Source: Accumulibacter sp. (GTDB lineage Bacteria > Pseudomonadota > Gammaproteobacteria > Burkholderiales > Rhodocyclaceae). Taken from it: a stretch of DNA of 54,227 nt. The position numbers and the translations under genes are program-made. The stretch covers positions 1 to 54,227 of the forward strand of contig NZ_JAMTDQ010000105.1 in the NCBI RefSeq assembly GCF_023806635.1, read 5' to 3'. Every line of letters begins with the position of its first letter. The stretch's first letter is position 1. Positions 52,501 through 54,227 of this stretch are shown here, piece by piece. The notes below the pieces were generated by a model. That model ran no database searches, had not been told where the DNA came from, and worked only from the letters and a program-made list of their open reading frames with translations.

Positions 52501-54227
52501 CAATCAGCCGAGGCAAGACGGGTCTTAATCCCTTTGATTTCAGGGCTGGCTACTGACTGCCAGAAGCAGGCGTGCCGTGCATCGTGTCGGCGTCTTAATC
52601 CCTTTGATTTCAGGGCTGGCTACTGACAGAAAGGAACCGCTGGCAACGGGAAAGAAAGGGGCGTCTTAATCCCTTTGATTTCAGGGCTGGCTACTGACGA
52701 ATGCACGGCGATCATGTGAGGGGTTAGGTTAGTCTTAATCCCTTTGATTTCAGGGCTGGCTACTGACCTCGCGCATGTCAATCACCTGACAGCGTTTCCT
52801 TTGTCTTAATCCCTTTGATTTCAGGGCTGGCTACTGACGGCTGCCGTGCGTTGGGTCGATCGTTGATACGTCTTAATCCCTTTGATTTCAGGGCTGGCTA
52901 CTGACACCAAGGAGATTGAGATGAGATTCGAGACCACTAGTCTTAATCCCTTTGATTTCAGGGCTGGCTACTGACTGCGCATTTTTGCGCAGGCGCAGGA
53001 ATGGCCGCAATGTCTTAATCCCTTTGATTTCAGGGCTGGCTACTGACACTTCGAGCAAGGAGACGACAATGCTTAACCTAAGTCTTAATCCCTTTGATTT
53101 CAGGGCTGGCTACTGACCCCGAGGCCGGCACTCCATGCATCGTGTCGGCGAGTCTTAATCCCTTTGATTTCAGGGCTGGCTACTGACAAGGTTTGACGGC
53201 GCTGAGAGGGGAAAGAAAAGAGGTCTTAATCCCTTTGATTTCAGGGCTGGCTACTGACGGCTAATGTAGCTGAGAGGGTCTGGTGACGGGTCTTAATCCC
53301 TTTGATTTCAGGGCTGGCTACTGACCGGGTAGTTTCATGTTCACGAAACGGAAAAGGGTTGTCTTAATCCCTTTGATTTCAGGGCTGGCTACTGACAGCG
53401 CGAGGTTTGGTCAAAGTTTTTGTTTCGTCTTAATCCCTTTGATTTCAGGGCTGGCTACTGACGGGCAAAATCCTTATGCCGGACAACGTAACCGGTCTTA
53501 ATCCCTTTGATTTCAGGGCTGGCTACTGACAGAGAAAGGAGCAACATGAACTACTTCACCGGCGTCTTAATCCCTTTGATTTCAGGGCTGGCTACTGACA
53601 TTGCCGCCGTCGGTATGGCGGTCGCGAGCGTAATGGTCTTAATCCCTTTGATTTCAGGGCTGGCTACTGACAGTTCGACCGCGAGTATGCGGTCTGCGAT
53701 GAGGGTCTTAATCCCTTTGATTTCAGGGCTGGCTACTGACCCAGATGAGCGTCGCAACCGCGGTGCGCATTTTGTCTTAATCCCTTTGATTTCAGGGCTG
53801 GCTACTGACTGATATTTGCGGTATCGGGAAAACGCACGTCTTAATCCCTTTGATTTCAGGGCTGGCTACTGACGTCACCGTGCTGGTGTACGCGCTCATC
53901 GACACCGTGTCTTAATCCCTTTGATTTCAGGGCTGGCTACTGACTGAGGGGAATGGAATGAGCAGTTTGGATCTGTGCCGGTCTTAATCCCTTTGATTTC
54001 AGGGCTGGCTACTGACCGCATTTACGCGCAGGCGCAAGAGTGGCCGCAGTGTCTTAATCCCTTTGATTTCAGGGCTGGCTACTGACGGAGGATTGAAATA
54101 TGGCAACGAAGATTAAACTGTCTTAATCCCTTTGATTTCAGGGCTGGCTACTGACAGATTATTGCCGTTACCCGGCTGGTGGCGGCATGGTCTTAATCCC
54201 TTTGATTTCAGGGCTGGCTACTGACCC
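49514..54227 (-). CRISPR. Type III CRISPR array, 67 full spacers, runs off window
   Basis: The 36-base repeat starts GTCTTAATCCCTTTGATTTC and ends GCTGGCTACTGAC on the plus strand. One terminal repeat is split by the IS; after it come 67 spacers of 28-38 bases, each followed by a full repeat, and the array continues past 54227. Two repeats differ by one base (49861, T to C at position 2; 50772, C to G at position 10). The reverse strand of the repeat ends in GGGATTAAGAC, giving an ATTAAGAC tag like the 8-base 5' handles of type III crRNAs, so crRNAs are probably read from the minus strand and the leader lies to the right. The spacers at 49543 and 49755 are identical. Confidence 0.97.

Noticed and set aside
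49587-53812. Open frames within the CRISPR array encoding repeated LIPLISGLATD units
   Set aside because: They are translations of the CRISPR repeat itself and have no start signals of their own except those captured inside spacers.

Overview
The window looks like the chromosome of a high-GC betaproteobacterium, most likely Rhodocyclales and perhaps near Accumulibacter or Dechloromonas. This is inferred from gene content, gene order (guaB-guaA, ratA-rnfH/smpB, lutA-C-B, gcvT-H-P with a glycine riboswitch) and codon use. No rRNA or tRNA gene was seen.

Left part (1-13.7 kb) is mostly housekeeping. It holds a partial monooxygenase-domain membrane protein, a frameshifted ycaC-like hydrolase, guaB/guaA, a DUF4124 protein, ratA/rnfH, smpB and a lactate-utilisation operon. 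That operon sits opposite a GntR/FadR-type regulator with two matching operator palindromes between them. An anchored alpha/beta hydrolase and a ClpX-like ATPase without the zinc domain follow.

Middle part (13.8-33.9 kb): a transposase remnant, a TOTE-type primase-helicase-nuclease gene broken by two single-base frameshifts, and a VapBC pair. Next is a redox cluster with the oxygen-binding cytochrome SHP, diheme cytochrome DHC and a flavin-linked cytochrome b reductase. A PepSY protein and a two-component system diverge from it, separated by paired 11-bp-spaced direct repeats. Then come a Bcr/CflA transporter, several conserved hypotheticals, gcvTHP plus a glutathione peroxidase under a tandem glycine riboswitch, and MAPEG, GST and peroxiredoxin genes.

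Right part (33.9-54.2 kb) is a defence region. It opens with decay products: a fragment of a second cas2-cas1 pair, an internally deleted AAA ATPase and a broken PIN toxin with its antitoxin remnant, next to one intact RHH/PIN pair. A complete type III-B (Cmr) CRISPR-Cas operon follows on the minus strand: a tandem PD-(D/E)XK protein, cmr1, cmr2 (cas10 with GGDD), cmr3, a 41-residue ORF, cmr4, cmr5, cmr6, csx16, cas2, cas1 and a second cas2. Upstream is an IS200/IS605 element inserted exactly inside the terminal CRISPR repeat. An array of 67 full spacers then runs off the window. At least six spacers carry a Shine-Dalgarno plus ATG on the plus strand, so minus-strand crRNAs would be antisense to translation starts of target mRNAs. 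The repeat end also points to minus-strand transcription, with the leader beyond the right edge.

The most novel candidate is the Cmr operon with its uncharacterised double-nuclease protein and Csx16, combined with an array that samples translation-initiation regions.
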